From JAFGTF01 sp035527995 (lineage in GTDB: Bacteria; Spirochaetota; B62-G9; DRHN01): a stretch of DNA of 14,936 nucleotides. The stretch covers positions 1 to 14,936 of the forward strand of contig DATKZJ010000129.1 of NCBI GenBank assembly GCA_035527995.1. The letters are read 5' to 3'. Made by a program: the position numbers and the translations under genes. Shown here piece by piece: positions 13,414-14,936 of the stretch. Position 1 is the first letter of the stretch. The number at the start of each line of letters is the position of its first letter. Under the pieces are notes generated by a model. The model saw nothing but the letters and a program-made list of their open reading frames with translations. It did not search any database and was not told where the DNA came from.

Positions 13414-14936
13414 CAGTAACGCTCTTCGCGAGATTTCTCGGCTGGTCCACGTTGCAGCCCCTTTCCACTGCCACGTGGTACGCAAGGAGCTGAAGAGGGA
13501 TAACGTTGACTATCGGAGTGAGATAAGGGATCGTCTCAGGTACCTCTATGACCTCGTCGGAGAGACGGCTTATCTTCGTATCGCCGCAGTTTACGATCGA
13601 GAGGACCCACCCGTTCCGCGCCTTGATCTCCGATATGTTGCTGAGTATCTTTTCGTACGTGAGGTCCTTCGTAGCGATCACGATTGCGGGCATATCGTCA
13701 TCTATGAGCGCGATCGGACCGTGCTTCATCTCGGCCGCCGGGTACCCCTCTGCATGGACGTACGATATCTCCTTGAGCTTCAGCGCTCCCTCGAGGGCCA
13801 CGGGAAAATTGTATCCGCGGCCGAGGTAGAGTGCGTTCTTGTGAAGGGCGAGACGGCTCGCCACCTCCTTTATCTTCTTATCCCTGCTCAAAACATCTCC
13901 GACGATCCGCGGCAGCTTCATTATCTCCCTCACGATCTTTTCTCCCTGCTCCTGGCTGAGACCTCTCATCCGTCCGAGCATGAGAGCAATCATGAGGAGG
14001 ATGAGCACCTGCGATGTAAACGCCTTGGTCGATGCGACGCCGATTTCAGGCCCGGCATGTATGTACACTCCCCCGTCGCTCTCGCGCGCGATAGTGCTTC
14101 CCACGACGTTGCATATCCCCAGGACTATTCCCCCCCGCCTCTTCGCCTCTTTCATCGCGCCGAGCGTGTCGGCCGTCTCTCCCGACTGACTTATGACGAA
14201 CATGATGTCGCCTTCCCGAACGATAGGGTTCCTGTACCTGAATTCAGAAGCGTACTCCACCTCACACGGAATTCCCGCGAGCTCCTCTATGAGGTACTCA
14301 CCTATGAGGGCGGAGTGCCACGAAGTGCCGCATGACGTGAGGATGATCCTGGACGCTTCACGCAGCTGTTCGGTGTAGCCGAGAAGCCCGTCGAGCCTCG
14401 CAGTTCCCTCCGCCAGGTTGAGGCGGCCCCTGAAAGCGTTCTCAAGCGACTTCTCCTGCTCGAAAATCTCCTTCAGCATGAAGTGGTCGAATCCGCCCTT
14501 TTCGATCATCTCGAGGCTCCAGGAGATCTGCTGCACCTTCTTGCTGATCTCTTCGTTGTTTGCCTGCGTTACCCTGAAGCTGTTCCTCTTTATCTCCGCG
14601 ACCTCACCGTCTTCGAGGTAGATAATCTGGTTCGTATGCTTCAGCACTGCCGCCACGTCAGACGCGATGAAGAACTCTCCGTCTCCCTTGCCGATGAGAA
14701 GAGGGCTCCCCTTTCTCGCTGCGTATATCGTATCGGGGTCCCTTTTCGATATAACGGCGAGGCCGTAGGTACCTTCGACCTCTGCGAGGGCTGCAGATAT
14801 CGCCAGAAAGAGTCTCCCGTCATAGTGCTCCTCGATGAGGTGCGCGATGACCTCCGTATCAGTATCGCTCGCAAACTTGTGCCCCTTATCCTCGAGATAC
14901 TTCTTCAGTGCGCTGAAGTTCTCTATGATGCCGTTG
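13406..14936 (-). CDS. glmS: Glutamine-fructose-6-phosphate aminotransferase (isomerizing), 5' end outside window
   Basis: 509 residues are visible of a usual ~610; the frame is open at the right edge. GlmS makes glucosamine-6-phosphate from fructose-6-phosphate and glutamine, the entry step to peptidoglycan and lipopolysaccharide amino sugars. The visible part starts inside the glutaminase domain at N-G-I-I-E-N-F; the catalytic Cys lies outside. Two SIS sugar-phosphate domains follow: T-S-C-G-T-S-W-H-S, S-Q-S-G-E-T-A-D-T and S-T-K-A-F-T-S-Q, then G-R-G-Y-N-F-P-V-A-L-E-G-A-L-K-L-K-E and H-A-E-G-Y-P-A-A-E-M-K-H-G-P. It ends with N-L-A-K-S-V-T-V-E, the canonical C-terminus that closes the active site. 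Nothing is damaged. The stop overlaps the start of the patatin gene. No glmS ribozyme can be judged because the 5' region is not in the window. Confidence 0.97.
   Translation of the reverse strand, partial: NGIIENFSALKKYLEDKGHKFASDTDTEVIAHLIEEHYDGRLFLAISAALAEVEGTYGLAVISKRDPDTIYAARKGSPLLIGKGDGEFFIASDVAAVLKHTNQIIYLEDGEVAEIKRNSFRVTQANNEEISKKVQQISWSLEMIEKGGFDHFMLKEIFEQEKSLENAFRGRLNLAEGTARLDGLLGYTEQLREASRIILTSCGTSWHSALIGEYLIEELAGIPCEVEYASEFRYRNPIVREGDIMFVISQSGETADTLGAMKEAKRRGGIVLGICNVVGSTIARESDGGVYIHAGPEIGVASTKAFTSQVLILLMIALMLGRMRGLSQEQGEKIVREIMKLPRIVGDVLSRDKKIKEVASRLALHKNALYLGRGYNFPVALEGALKLKEISYVHAEGYPAAEMKHGPIALIDDDMPAIVIATKDLTYEKILSNISEIKARNGWVLSIVNCGDTKISRLSDEVIEVPETIPYLTPIVNVIPLQLLAYHVAVERGCNVDQPRNLAKSVTVE

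Overview
The window looks like a piece of a Gram-negative-type (diderm) bacterial chromosome of moderate to high GC. The supporting signs are a full MoxR/Bat aerotolerance-type operon, Sec signal peptides, a lipoprotein, GlmS and FolB. The Bat gene order occurs in several phyla (for example Bacteroidota, Spirochaetota, Desulfobacterota), so no lineage can be named from the sequence alone. Genes are tightly packed, often overlapping or sharing stop/start bases, and TTG or GTG starts are common. There is no tRNA, rRNA, CRISPR array or insertion sequence in view.

Region 1 (1-8197, all minus strand) is one operon read right to left: moxR (AAA+ ATPase), a DUF58 protein, a short BatD-like lipoprotein, batA and batB (membrane VWA proteins with intact metal sites), batC (TPR), batD (large Ig-like membrane protein) and batE (TPR plus start of an SH3-like domain, running off the left edge). 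By family knowledge, MoxR would remodel or activate the VWA partners at the inner membrane, with the TPR and BatD-type proteins forming the periplasmic side. The exact biochemical job of Bat systems is not settled. The moxR leader (8198-8357) holds two long perfect hairpins that share one arm and exclude each other.

Region 2 (8358-9482, minus strand) has a metallo-beta-lactamase-fold hydrolase of the RNase Z/YhfI type and folB (dihydroneopterin aldolase), probably one transcript. Divergent from folB is Region 3 (9615-10800, plus strand): a single-domain STAS protein and a conserved protein with a C-terminal UVR (UvrB/UvrC) motif. About 400 bases with no recognisable gene follow.

Region 4 (11202-14936) shows damage between housekeeping genes. 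trmB (minus) is intact. Just upstream are two gene tails joined broken-end to broken-end at about 12163-12171: the C-terminal end of an acyl-CoA dehydratase activase-related protein (DUF2229, minus), and the C-terminal end of a sugar ABC-transporter binding protein (plus, with two frameshifts). Next is a patatin-like protein that has lost the segment carrying its catalytic Asp-Gly-Gly motif, coupled to the end of glmS, which runs off the right edge. No clearly new system was found. The most useful second looks are the remnant junction, the catalytically broken patatin, the moxR leader hairpins and the extra BatD-like lipoprotein.
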